From Casuarius casuarius (Eukaryota; Chordata; Aves; Casuariiformes; Casuariidae), in NCBI GenBank assembly GCA_003342895.1, contig PTFA01000315.1, forward strand, positions 558,001-622,000: a stretch of 64,000 bases of DNA. Direction: 5' to 3'. A model generated the notes under the pieces. That model did no database searches and was not told the DNA's origin. It saw only the letters and a program-made list of their open reading frames with translations. Shown piece by piece: positions 50,229-63,400 of this stretch. A program made the position numbers and the translations under genes. Each line of letters opens with the position of its first letter. The stretch's first letter is position 1.

Positions 50229-53200
50229 GAAACCTAGATGAACCAGAAATCAGGTTCAAGTTTACTATCGGTGTTTCCTCAAGTACTTAATACAATCAAT
50301 TTTCTCATATAGCATGTCTTATAGCTCTGTTTCCAAGACTGAAGCTGCAAAATATCATTTTTTTTTAATTTTGTTGAAAGTGCCCCAAAATAACAACATA
50401 AACTGAAATTCTAGGTGTCACGAATACAGTGTAAGCATCAAGGGCGGGGGGGGGAAATAAAAACAATCCCACAAGTATGTTTCTAAGAATTTCCTTTTCA
50501 GGCTGCACTTTTCATTCCAATGTTCATAATTTTTGCCATTTAATGTAAATTATGACAATGCAACTACTAATAATAGCTCCCTGGACATCAGCCCAGTTAG
50601 CAGAAACAGAGCAGAACTAACTAGCTTCTCCACAAACATATAATGGAAAAGAACAAAATCTTTGCCAGGCATAATTAACATTTGGACACATCATAATCAA
50701 CACCAGATGCATCCATACTTTCCCTTTTTAAAAAAATACATAATAATTCCACATTAGGGGTTATTTATAGGAAAATACTGAAGTGTTTGCAATCATGAAT
50801 ATACTTTCTGGTAAGAAACATAGTTTAAGCCATTTCTTGTAATGCTAAGACTTTACACTTAATTTTAAAAGGCTGAATAGAGTTTGGAAATTACAAATCT
50901 TCAGAAAACAAATTACAGTAAGAAAATAAATAACTTTCTTAGAGTACCTTATTTATCTTTAATTTTTGTAATAAAAGGTATGTGAGCAAAAATTGGAGAG
51001 AATAATAAAATGCTTATAATGTTGACAGGTTATTACATATGCAACACAAGATATTATGGAGAACGGACCCTTCAGTACCCGAATCCAGCTTCCTCGTTTG
51101 AAAAGTAGTCACAAAACAGAAGTATACAGAATGCCAAATTGCCTTTCCCTCCTCCTGCAACATACACACTGCAAGCCACAGATGCACCTTTCATCAATGC
51201 ACCATAACAAGCCTAAATAAAACAATGCAGAAAGCTACATCTATCCCTCAATGAACAAGACAGCAAGAAAGAAAAGATTTGACGGATATGTTAGGTTCTG
51301 AAAAGAAAAGGAAGTTTATTTGGTTAAAAAAAAAAAAAGTATGTGAACTATCATTTATTTATTCTAGCTTTCCTTTAACTGCAAACTTTCAGAGAAGAGT
51401 AGTAGGCAGGAAGGGGAGTTCAGACAAAAAGGAAAATTATTTATATTAGAGTACCTATGTACAAAAAGATACAAGCAAGCCACTCTTTCACTGGGCATGT
51501 TCTTTTGGTTAAAAAGGAACCACTCATGGTTTATTTTTTTCTACCATCTCCCAGATATTAGCTTCCTCCTCAAGGCTAAATTTGAAAGTTTTAAATAAAA
51601 TGTAACACAACTAAGATGTAGTAAGCCAGCATACACAAACAGGTTTAAAATGGAATATGAATTCTACAGAGACAATACCATTTCTAGAGTTAATACAAGC
51701 TCTTGTTCTAAACATGAAAGGACATTATCTGCAGGCTTAGTTTTCAAACGAAAATGTAAGCAAATGTCATTAAATCTGACAAGGTCATGACACTGCAAAA
51801 AAATTAAAATCTACGCAGGATGAACAAGTAAGCTATTTCCTTTTGCAAATCAGCTATTTTTGCCCGGTTCTCTTTATTGATCTTTTGGGGATTAGAAGGC
51901 TGCTTTACTCTTCACTTGTTCCCCTGGAAACCTGGTTTCCTCATAGTAAGTCAATTGTAAGCATACTATTGTGGGATCTCTTTCCATGGCACCTATGGAG
52001 CAATGTTCTCACTCTGGCTTTTTTAACAATTCAACAGCAAGAGCTGCAGGGCATAAAAGGTAGTAATGTAAACTGTGGTGATTGATGACTATTTCTTCCC
52101 TCTATAAGCCTTTGCTTCCTAGTATTTTGCTGACTATGGTGTCATATATTTCAATAGCAAGAAGTATTAACAAATTTGTAGTAGTAGAGAAAAGTAACTC
52201 TTCAGATAAAGAAACAAGAGAAGGGTAAGCAGTAAAGGCCACTAACTACTCTCTGACACTTGATAAGCATCTTTAAACCTAGAGGAAAGCAAGAACCTGA
52301 ATTATACTGCTTAAAGAAGCTGTTAAAAGAGGAACTTTCTGGTAGTAACGACAATGCTCAGTGCATTATGCCCTACACAAATGCAATGACTTTGGAGGAG
52401 CTGTCTTCAAATGTAGCCTCTTTGTATCCACTTAGCAACTTTAATGAAAACAGGCAGTGTGACCTGTGTATCAACATCTATTATTCTTCTAGGGTTTAGA
52501 TTTGGCTGTCGTACTTGATCTGTCATGACTCAGATTGCTAGCAGCAAAAAAGTTAATACAAACCTTCCATCTTCCATCAGAAACACTGTTAATATGCTTG
52601 TATGTAATCATACTTACACTTAATTATACTTCTATTAAAAAATTTGATTAAACAGTGTTCAAGGTAATATGAATGAGTCATTAGATTTGGTAGAGGAGCA
52701 TTATCTGGCAACATCTAGATGAATTATTAGGAAAGTACTTAAAACTCAGGTTGCACAGGCTGTAGTGCTAATGGATGCTCTGGAATAGCTCACATTACAT
52801 AAGCAGACAGCAAAGAGTCAAAATGCAGGCATTTTTAATGATCTGTTTTATGTATTAATTGAGATTGCAGGTGAGTATTATTCTCACTAAAATCAGAAAA
52901 ATCTAAAACAAAAAAAATCCCAAAACAAAGTAAATTTCAAGCCTCACAGACTCAAAAAGCTCTACAGTAAGAATACAAAATATTACCTTGATGTGGGGGA
53001 AATAGTCCAGTGAATGACTCATCTTTGTTCACATGAATCCTATCTACAATATATCAAGTTTTGCACATAACCCACATTAACATGTTTTCAAATAAGTGAA
53101 TATCTGTATGATTAACTGAATTTCTGCAGATCTTCTTTATCTCGGATCCTGTAAGGTGATAAAGGGCAACTAAAAATACAGGGGAAAATGGTCATTTCAT

Positions 53201-54589
53201 TTTACATTCAGCATCTTTCAAAGTCTCCTAACTTGCATGTTTAGTAAATTAGTATACAACCTCATCCTCCTATATGTATGATTTCTAGAAATCCATAGAA
53301 TATAACAAGTTTGAAATTGAGAGCAAATCCCTCAAGTACTAAGAAATGTTGTTTTTACTATGGTTCATGTAGCTTTATCTCTGCTTGTGCAAATCTGAAT
53401 TTGGGTCATATATTCCATTTCTCATAATGCCACTATTTTTCCCCTGCAATTTTACATAAAAATAACTAGTGTTGTTTTACCAAACAATGTAGATAGAAAG
53501 CTAAGTTTGGCCATCTATATAATCCAGTTGTATAAAACTGTGACTGACTTTGGCATAAACCAGTCTGGTTCCTTTGATACGAATGGAAATTAATGAAAAT
53601 AAATGTTAAATTATATAAGTTGGAAACCTGCTCCAGTGTGTTTTATCAGTTTAGCATATAAACTACCTGTGAAATGACAACTATGTGTTCCAAATATACC
53701 CTAAAAAGCCACATTCAAAAATTGGCCATGCTTAGGTGCAATATCTGCATAAAAGCCAATTTGGTTATGTGAACTGTATAAATGGCCAAGACAAACACCA
53801 TACATTAGAGTGTCTGTGGTAACCTGGCACAGCCATATACCTCCCAGGGTTCATAAACACAGCTTCAGAGACTTAGAGGAAGTTAAATTAGCCTCATAGT
53901 TGTCTTGTTTAAATCAGTTATTTATAAACTATCCTTTCTCTGACTTGGCTCCTCTTTCAAGTATCACACATTATATGAATGACTACTTCTCACTGTTTGG
54001 CCCATTCTGTGTATCCTACTCGCCTCTCTTAGGGTGTCACTTTTTTGCACTTCCCTACATATATGAGGTGGGAAAAGAAAACATCTAGAGAATATGTAGT
54101 CATTCAGCTGAGAAGCTCTGAGAAGAAACAAGAACGTTACTACAACCAGATCTGAGCCATCAGCACTGAAGCTGAAACTTTATCTAATCTCCCACTGTTT
54201 TTCCAATTACAAAAACACAATAGTATTTTCATTTGTCAAATTCTTACTGCAGACAGCTAAGAAAGGCGTAAGGATTCAAGGTAGGCTCAATAATTCAAGA
54301 TTTCATTCACTACTTTTTTTTCCAAGGTTCCCCAAAGCTGCTTGGCACTAGTGAGAATTGACGTAATTTACATTCCTAATGTGTGCTACGTATAAGTCAG
54401 AATCCAGATTTTAAGCCTTGCCTAATTTGTACTGTCAAAAAAAGTCCAGATTCCAGCTTTGTTGACACAGGCTTTCAAAACATCTAAGGGCCAACTCCAC
54501 ATTAATACCGGGAACAAGTTTGTGTTGTTTTTCCTTCATACAAGCTGAATGAGCTACCCAAGGCTTAAAACTTTTTCAGATACCTTGTG

Positions 54590-55260
54590 TTAGGGGCATG
54601 AGCACATTCCCCCCACTCCTGGGGTTTGGCTGCCTAAGCTCAGGGCAAACTTAGGGACAGCACAGTGGGTGACCTTGGACAGAGCTGCTGAAAAGAATAA
54701 CAGAAGCCTCAGTGAGGGTTGCCCCTCTTTCCCCTGGGAGCTGCTTTAAAGCTAAGGCTCTTACCCTTGGCCTCTACCTGAGCTATACTGCAGTGGTGTT
54801 GGAGCCATGCCTGTGCCTGCCCATGGACTTCATTATTCCAGACCTGGACCTGCCAGCCAACTTCATACCTGACTCATCATTGACTCATTGACTTCATACC
54901 TGCTTCATCATTATGAAACTTGCCTGGTGTTCAGTGACCTGTGCCTGGCCCTGGTTACTCTCTCCAGACCCCGATTTGCTGAGTTGACTTCCCAGCTTGA
55001 CCTCAGACCTGCCTCATCGCTACAGACTTGTCCAATGATCCAACCTCTTAGTTTAACCTGGTTGCCATCACCATGCCTGCCCTGCTTGCCTCACTCAGGC
55101 ACTGTGGGACTGTACCATTTTGATGAGGTCACTGCCCCTGCCTGCTTTATCTTCATGCTTGGCTCCAGGTGTCTCTTCCTTGTGGAGCAACCTGCCCTTT
55201 CTGCTCCCTGACACCTTGCTGCATATTTTTTCCAGGGGGAGCTACATGTTACAGTTAAAA
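54590..55260. repeat. GC-richer, repeat-like block of unknown family
   Basis: This block is richer in C and G than its surroundings and contains three related units, a version of 'acttcatacctgcctcatca', starting near 54860, 54891 and 55000. It has the texture of an LTR or satellite-derived insert. I could not define ends, target-site duplications or a coding body. Open frames on the plus strand here are Cys-, Leu- and Ser-rich and match nothing known to me. Confidence 0.3.
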
Positions 55261-58200
55261 GGCATGCTACAGTCTAAATGCCCTCCACCCCTAAAAGGTG
55301 GATGTCCTGTTCTCTCCTTGCCATCTACCTCTTTTCCTCTTTTTGTATCCAGCAATCGCAGCCACTCTTCTCTTGCACCAGCTCTGCTGCTTCTCTGGCC
55401 TCACTCCAATTCACTAATGATGAAGAAAACCAACTCTGCAAGAAAAATGAAGTTTTCCATCAAGGTAAAGAACTGAACTGGCTCAGGAAAGGAATGAACG
55501 AGTTTTCTCAGGGAAGAAGAGATGATCACATATCCAGATGGATGTGTGAGGGGATGAAAGAGAAGGCAGGGAAGGAACTTTCTGCCTTGGGTGACAGTAA
55601 GCTGCTACATTGACTCCACCAAAACAGCAACTTAACTTTCAGTTTCCTTGTTTCACACTGTATCTTAGGTCTTCATTTACCTTTGGCTAACACCTAATTC
55701 TCAACCTTGCAAGTCTTCATAAGCTACTAAAACTCTTTAAAATGTCTACTCTGACACTGAAAAACAGAAGAATTCTCTGTAGTTTTAAATTTAATTGCAG
55801 CAGAAAATTAGCAGAAGAATGCCTTAATACAGCAATGCAAGAGCCAGTCAAAATTAACAATTTAGTAATTGCAAAGCTGACTAAAACACTTCAGTTCATG
55901 TCCACGCTAACCCTCATGTCTCCTAAACTCATCAGTGACTGAGTAATCACTGATGACCCTTTGAGTTTAGCCTGCTATTTTTTGATATAACGACTAGTAG
56001 AAAAGCAGCAAATGCCACTGGTTGTTCTTTAGTAATGTGCTAACAACACTTATTAGGCACTTACATAATTAGACATTTATGTAATTACTTAAGAATACCT
56101 GCAGTGTGGTACATGCCTGTAATTTCTCTGTAGGAAGGTATACAGGATGCAAGTCCTCTGGAGCATGTAGGGTTTTTTGACAATTTAAACTGATCTAAGC
56201 CATCACTGCTATGGGTTTTGTTTTTTAAATGTCCCTATTTGAAGGTTTCTTGCTCCCTGTCACGAACTAGCACGAAATATGTTCTGCAGAATTAGTTATC
56301 TGCCTTTTCAGCTCCCTTGAACAACATAACAGAGTGATGACAAACACACAGCCTCAACGTACACAATGGGGCATACAGCAGGAAGTAGTGCTGGATGATG
56401 GCAGGACTGAGTTAGACTGGCTTGAATTGCTATGGAACTACAGCCTCAGGCTACACAACCAATTTCAGACACAAAATGCCTGAGGTGCCTCATTTGGCAG
56501 GTGCTGAAAGCAGTCTCAGCCTGCAGTCATGTTGTTAAAACATGGTGGCTTGGTAGGCTAGTTCAATACAAAGGCTGTTATTTGTCCATTTCTGTTTCCT
56601 GAGACACCAGTTCTCCCCTACACTTTACTGCACGATCCCATTTCTTTCAAGATCATAGCAATCATTTTTTCCCTAGATGTATCCATTTCTTTTGCCACAA
56701 GATACATGCCCAGGAAAAAAATTTTTATATGTATTTTTTCATAAGAAATGCAACCTATCTTCACAATTCCCATTTTGCTGAGGGAAATTCAGGAAAATGC
56801 TTCAGCTTCACCTACCACAGCACAGTTTAATCTGAAGTAAAAGTGACAGATCAGTAAGTAGCAGGCCTGGCAAAGGATTCATTCATGCATGGATGGAAGC
56901 TCAAAGCAGGTGGCCTAAATGGCAATGCTATTTAAATCAAAGTGGAGAAAGAAGGGTGATGAGGAATGAAGAAAAGGATTAGTATATTCTGGGACACTGG
57001 AAATGAGGTCCAAAATACTGAAAAACTATCACATGTCAACTGTTTAAGACACTATTTATAGGATGGAGATTAAAGTACAGTAACTGATCTTCTTACCCTC
57101 CCTCCTTTCCCCTTCAGCACAATACTACAAAGCAACTATGCCCGCCTGTATTTTTTTTTTTTGGTATTGCTTTCAGAAATATCCTGAACCTCATATCTAC
57201 TTTTTCTGCATATCTTCATTCCAAAAACTTTCTACATGTCTGATCAGCAGTCCAATCCCTAAGTCATACTCTGCTCTTCAATCCTCCTGCTACCTTGCCT
57301 ACACTTATACTACATACAATCATCAGCTACTGAATCAAGAAATTGGTATCAGCAGAGGAAAACAGCTCTCAAAACATGACAGTACCAATGGTATTTGTTA
57401 ACAGAGCAGTTCAGTCACATGAATTAAGAGGTGTAACTACTTGCAACTTTTTCTGAAGTTCAGATTGGCTCATAATGTTATTCATGGCATGTGTAAAGGG
57501 GTGTATACGTGAAGGCTGGAAATTCTAGAGTTTAAAGCTCATTATTTAAGGGAACAGCAAAGTCACTGTAAGAAAAACAGGCCAAATTTCCAAGACAGAG
57601 GACTTTAAAACAGTTTCTCTGCAGAGTTTAACCATTCTACTAACTAAACACAGAATAAAAATGATGTTGTTCAATACAGAATTATTTTACCAAATGTAAA
57701 AATTTAAAGGTACATTGACGTTTCATTAAGGTACAAGTTCAGAAGATTTTACTTCTGCCTAACATGCTAACCTCAGACTGAAGCTTGAAGCTGATATTAA
57801 TGTGTTGACTACATGTAATCATGTCTATTAATGGTTAAGCAGCACTGTACAGAGGTACAGGAGAGGTCAGAATTAAGATAATTCTGTTAATTGTCATGTA
57901 GCCTGATAGTAGCTGTTGTGAAAAAAATAGTTTTGTCTTCCGCTCTGTAAACATCATGTTTTGTTCAGTCTGGTCATGACTAACATTTTGGAGAAAACTA
58001 GCCATGACACCTAAATTTGCAAAGCTTTAGAGTTGCTATACAGGAAGATTCCATAAGGGGAGAGGGAAAGACTGCCCATATAGCCAGGGTTGATGAAGCA
58101 ATAAAACAAACAAAACACCCAATGTTTACCTGCCTGTCTCTTTTCTCCCATTCTAAAAAATGCACACAGACTGCTTCTGCAGCCTATTCTCTTCTTGGAG

Positions 58201-59322
58201 AGACAGGGAAAAAGCAAAGGGCAAGTACCACACTGTGGTTATTCCTTTAACAGCTCCATCCAGTACAATCTACTGGAAATCTTTAAACGTCATTATCTAA
58301 TCCCATCAAATCTGTTGGAGGAAGCTCCTAGTAGTGCTTCCATCAGCATGTCATTTGATCATCAGTAACCACAAAGTCCAAGAGAAAAATTTAGAAGCAG
58401 TGGCTTTCACAGGCTGCCCTGGTGGGATGAGGGCTTTCCCAAGCTGCCTTAGGACCCACTAGTGACCCTTGTAAGAACCACCCGGGCAGTATTCCATGGA
58501 TAGTTTTACTACTAGTCTTAGAAACCAGTAAGTCATCTGTAGCCAGGTATTGTATTCCATTCTAATGATTAGTCACAGCCCATGTAGTTTTGTTTAATGC
58601 ATTTACTGTTCAAGTCTCAGTCTTTGAGGACTAGATATGGAAATAACCTGCTTTATACAGCTGTCTCTTATGTTGAATCCGATGACATAACTCAAGTTTT
58701 AATCCATTCTATTATTTCACATTAACCTAGACTGAGGTCAGACTGTTGTTGTGGCATTGTGGTTACTGACGCAGAAGTTGGTTTACATTCCAGAAGGACT
58801 TCTGACAGCTTATTTAAAGCCGTTCACATGTTCAAGTGCTTCGTTGTCATTGTTTTTAATATTTTTTAAATCATGATATTAACATCTAAACAAAGAGAAG
58901 TTTTCATGCTCAAAGTTGGCCCAGTGGAAGGAGAAGCTTTTTTCTTATCTTCAAAGAGTTTATTTAGCAGTTTACATATTTGGCAAACAGATGCTGCTAC
59001 TCTAATTTATTCATAACATACTGTGACAATGATATCTAGAGAGGCACAGAGCAGAGGTGTTTAATGTTAATCATCCTGTATCTCTTCTGCTATACATGTA
59101 TTATGGTTGCAATATGCAAAAAAACCATTGTGCTGCTGGCAGCTACTGTTTACATCCATTAATGAAAACGTCCCCTTCCCCCAATATTTTTCATAAGGCA
59201 CAAAGCAGAACAAACACACGGTTTCTTCATGAACAGTGTAATCCAAACCTCGCACAGTTTTACTATCTTATCAGAAGGCAGCATATACAATATCTAAATT
59301 ATTTAAAAATTTGGTTACTCAC

Positions 59323-59725
59323 TACCCACAGCAGTTAAGTCACTGAACACAGCTAACAAGGTCTCTGCTATTGCAAAAGGCATCCCTAATGCTTCCGATA
59401 TTTCAGAAAGCCTCTGTTCAGCGCGAACCCGACCTGGAAGCCACCACAGCAGACAGCTGCTGCAGCTTCCACCCACCCACCAGCTGTGCCTGCTCCAGTA
59501 CTTCAGACCAGTGCTCCTGCACCAGTGCACCCTGAGTGATGGGCAGGACTGCTCTTCTGAAGTTGATTTCTAACACAATCGTAAACACAGGATTTTTAGA
59601 CAGCATCAAAGACATAAGCAAACTGCTACTTTTTCTACCCACTTAATAAAAAGTGGGTCATACAACCGTGCTATTGGCAGAGCACTCATTATTTGCCCCT
59701 GCTCCTTCTGTAACACCATATTAAT
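59323..59725 (-). other. Candidate second 5' exon
   Basis: A good acceptor (AGTCTTCCTTTCAG) precedes 59725. The right-hand end on the minus strand has a strong donor GGTA|GTGAGT at 59323/59322 or an alternative GTGG|GTAGTG three bases earlier. The segment lies immediately downstream of the CpG-island donor at 59878, giving a 152-nt intron if used together. It contains an ATG at 59719 in good context (A at -3, G at +4) opening a 37-codon frame, then two partly overlapping longer frames without a family match. This fits a 5' untranslated or non-coding RNA exon better than a coding one. Confidence 0.25.
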
Positions 59726-59859
59726 CTGAAAGGAAGACTACTAAACTTAAAACAACCCTCGTTTTTAAGGTAAATACAGCATGTCCTGAAAGCACGCCCT
59801 TTTGAGCCCACCGAAAGATGTTCACGTCAGGGTGGGCCATAAAGGCTCCTGTCGGGATG

Positions 59860-60450
59860 GCGTCTCTCCCTGCTCACCTGCCTCCAAGCCCCTCGCCGCG
59901 CCGCGCCGCGCCGCACCTCCCCTCCCAACCGCCGGCCCCCCGCACGCGCCGCCGCCTAACCGCCGAGCAACGGCTGCCCCGGCGCGCGGCGCAGCCCACT
60001 GACCTGCCCCGTATTAACCCGACGGAAGACGAACCTGAATTTAAGCGGCTCCTCGATTGCTTAAACTGAGCCACTCGCGCTAAAAACGCGCGCCTTCCTT
60101 TCGGGTTAGTACGGGCACGCGGCTCGGGGTACTGCCCGCCTGCCCCTACTGGCCGTGCCCGGTAGTAGCGCGGCCCCGGGCTCCAGCCCGCGCCGCAGGG
60201 GCGCTCCTGAGCAGCACCCGCAAAGCAGTGAGCACGGCGCTCACAGACACCAGTAACAGCACACGAGGGTCAGGCAGGCCGCCGTGGCCGACTCGAGGCT
60301 GGCAAGACAGGAGCAGAGCTGCAAGCAGGAGACGCCGGAGGCACCCGGGCTGTCCCTGCGCAGCCCGGGGTCGCCGGCTGCTAACGCGGATCTTCCCGCG
60401 GGGGCTGCGTGCGCCTGCTTCCAAAGCGGCAGCGCTCACCAGGAGGGAGC
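59860..60450. promoter_or_regulatory. CpG island, probable promoter
   Basis: This is the only CpG-dense, strongly GC-rich stretch in an otherwise AT-rich window, with a GCCGC tandem around 59892-59916 and many CGCG and GCGC runs to about 60440. On the minus strand a consensus donor GGCAG|GTGAGC at 59878/59877 follows it, which suggests a first exon transcribed leftward toward TFPI. Promoter function follows from the general association of vertebrate CpG islands with promoters. Linking it to TFPI is inference based on strand and on the absence of another recognised gene between. A plus-strand GTGAGC near 60228 leaves room for bidirectional transcription. Confidence 0.6.
59878..60030 (-). other. 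Candidate non-coding first exon (5' end undefined)
   Basis: The 3' boundary is the donor CAG|GTGAGC at 59878/59877. The upstream limit is arbitrary because no TATA box or initiator is evident, as is usual for CpG-island promoters. If it belongs to TFPI, the next exons could be 59323-59725, the microexon at 11053-11076 or the start exon at 8665-8784. Confidence 0.35.
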
Positions 60451-63400
60451 TGCTGGAGGCAAAACCTCCCCAAACCCAGAAGCATAAGTGCCAGCTTAGA
60501 TGTCCTTTCAGACAGAAGGGACTGAATGATAAAATGTGTAAACGGATACAAAAGAGGTCCCTCTCTGACAGGATTAAGGGTCCTTTTCAAAGAATGAGGG
60601 TTTCAGATGAACAGAGGGAGACTGCTAGATGTTTTGGCACTTCTGGCAAACACTTCTGTTTCACACAAGACACACAGAACAAAGAGCAGAGCAGCAGTTA
60701 GGCTGTACCTTGTGTGGCTTGGCTTGTCCTGACGCTGCTGTTCTCTCCAGAGCTCTCGGTTTCCCAGAGCCATGATAATTACTGCACCTGACATGAATAT
60801 CAACACAGCAATGCGATCCTGATCATGCCACAGAGACAAGCTGCTTCTTGCAAGCACATTTCAGATTATACCCTTTAGCGCTGTGGACAACAGCACTCAA
60901 AATTCTGATGAATAACTGAAGTGTTAATTATACAAGTACTCTGATGATTGGATTTCATACATATCTTACAGCTCTAATAACATCTCATTATTTTAATAGT
61001 TGCAGTCAGTTTGGCTCTGCCACATCGGTGGTATTCTCACAATGTTTTATGATTGTTTCAAAGAGCACTGGAACTGTGTTACAGGCCAGCTCTGCCAGAT
61101 ATTAGAGGCAGTTCAGTGCAGCAAAGGCAGTTAAATAGAGTTTACTTGAATGAGTTTCAGCCAGTCCTTGAACTACATATTAAACTCCTTTTAGCACATC
61201 TCATCTCATCTCCATTTTCATTACTGTCCCCCCTGGGCATGGCTCAGCAAGATATTCTTCCTCTTTTTTCCTGCCCATTCAGGAGAAGCTACAAAAGTCC
61301 TTATCTCTGAGGTGGCATGAAGGAGACAATTGCTTTATGAGCTCCCTCCCCTACTCTCACGCCGATCCTCTTGTCCAATCTGCAAATAAGCTAACATCCA
61401 AGGGTTCCTTGGTTCTGAACAAAGGTTTATTCTTCTACGTTCATGAATAAAAATATTTTCAATTTGGGAAAATGAAACATGTGTTTGCATAACAGAAAAC
61501 TGGCAAAGCCTAAACAGAATATGGAGGATACAGCTGAGCATACAAACCTATATAATAAATATCCTTTGGCATTGAAGTCCTGCATAGCTAAAAGCAAAAA
61601 TCACTGCAACTCAAGTGGATGGGAGGTAGATACATCTGCTTATCTGATACGAGTGCCATGTTGTGGCACCATATTGTGTTCTACTGCAGCTTGCCATCAC
61701 CATATCCTGAATGTTAGTACAGGCTAATATCTGTGCTAATCTGACAGAATCAATTCCATACAAGGCCTAGAATTTCTTAATGAAAGGTAGAGCAAAACCA
61801 AACCTTCTGAATACAGTTACTGCTTTCCCCCAATATCCAGTAGTTTCACTATGCAGTCAGAATCTACCATCAGTCCCTTCACCCAGCTATACTTCTCACT
61901 GCTCCTTTCATAAATAAGTTTGTTTGCATTACTTAATGTTATTTTCAAATACACAAGCTTTACAACATAATACAAGCTTAGAAATGTTATGAAATAAAAT
62001 AATACTTAAACGAATCATGATTATTGTTGCCTCTATTAAAACTTCTAGCTCTGGCACCCGTATCAGCTGAAGTGCAAGGAAGGCTAGAAATAACCTCTAT
62101 AGGAACAAAGGAGTTGCTAACATTTTCTTCTCTCCTATTGCAGGTTTAATTCCCATATTTTTAACATGTTCACTTCCACCTATTAAGAACTGGTGGGTAC
62201 CTTGAGAGCTACCTAATGATACCCTAAACACTGTTAGAAATATTAAAGCCATGTATGTTAGCCTCCAGCATTTTGAGCCAGAGCATAACAGTTGTTCCAC
62301 TTTCATTAGAAACGAGACATATCACAATGACAAACTGTTAAAAAATATTAAACTCAGGCAGCACCACACATTACTCCCAAGCTGCAAATCTATATAGCTT
62401 CATGCTCATGAAATATTTCTTCACGTAAATATCTTTTTAGAAAAACTACTGGGGAAAGAAAGGCAAAAGAATGCTGCTGTAAGACCCAGACTGGTGTAAA
62501 AATGAAAAGGCTGCCTATTTACTAATAAAACACTAATAATGCCAACTTGAAAGGCCCAAGATAAAACACATTTTCTTACGTCTTTATCCTCTTCCATAAG
62601 TGCAGAGTTCACCATCACAACAGTTTGTTTGGAGAAGAATGGAGATTAAGTAGCTTTGTATCTTTCTTCATTCACCAAGCATTTCTCAATGACATGACAC
62701 TGCCACTCAGTTGGCCACTTTGCTTACTGTGTTTGATAGTTTTGATTGATTGCACATGAAAAAAATAAATGTAAGTGATCTCTTTCAATTTGCCCATCTT
62801 GGCATACTTTAATATTACTCCTTTGATTCTGAGTGGTAGAAAGGAATGGCTGTGCCATCCACAGCCACTGTGGCAAACATGAATTAACACATCTTCTGTT
62901 GAATTATTTGGTATGTGCTATAGGAACAATGCCATCTAATTTTGAAATAAATACAACCTGCAACCATCAAATCATTTCACAGGAGCTATTGATAGCCTTT
63001 TGGTCACTATTAGTCTATACTGTATTTAGACAAGCTATACTAAGGATACAATTACAATAGCTACAGAATGATCTGTTAAGTCATCTCTCCAGAAATTAGT
63101 TTTTCATAGTATGAGGGCTTGAGATAAAAAATTTCTTCATTAATGCATTCTTCAAATTTTTGCCCTTCAGTAACAATTTTTCTTTGATTGATTAGGTAAT
63201 GCTCAAATTGCATGATGTCACTTTCTTACATTGACTGATTTGTTCTTACTATTTCTTACAGAAATACCCCTTGAGAAAGGCACTGCCTTTGGCTGTGCAA
63301 TCTGTGATACATAATAAGGTGGATTTTTTATCAGTTTAGATGGCCTGTAGAAGGTCAAGCAAGTAAATATCACAGAATTATTCTAGAATTAAACACCACA

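Larger units (their letters stand above)
42014..59322. other. Non-coding stretch with old repeats
   Basis: No supported gene. It includes a palindrome cluster at 46450-46566, a CR1-clade LINE fragment near 48020-48310, an A run at 50078-50094, an 18-bp direct repeat at 50158-50228, an A run at 51326-51338, a GC-richer repeat-like block near 54590-55260 and a T run at 57150-57162. Confidence 0.5.

Noticed and set aside
60228..60701. 157-codon plus-strand open frame across the CpG island
   Set aside because: Arg/Pro/Ala-rich composition follows from CpG-rich DNA, and the overlapping minus-strand frame (60146-60439) is open for the same reason. No family match.
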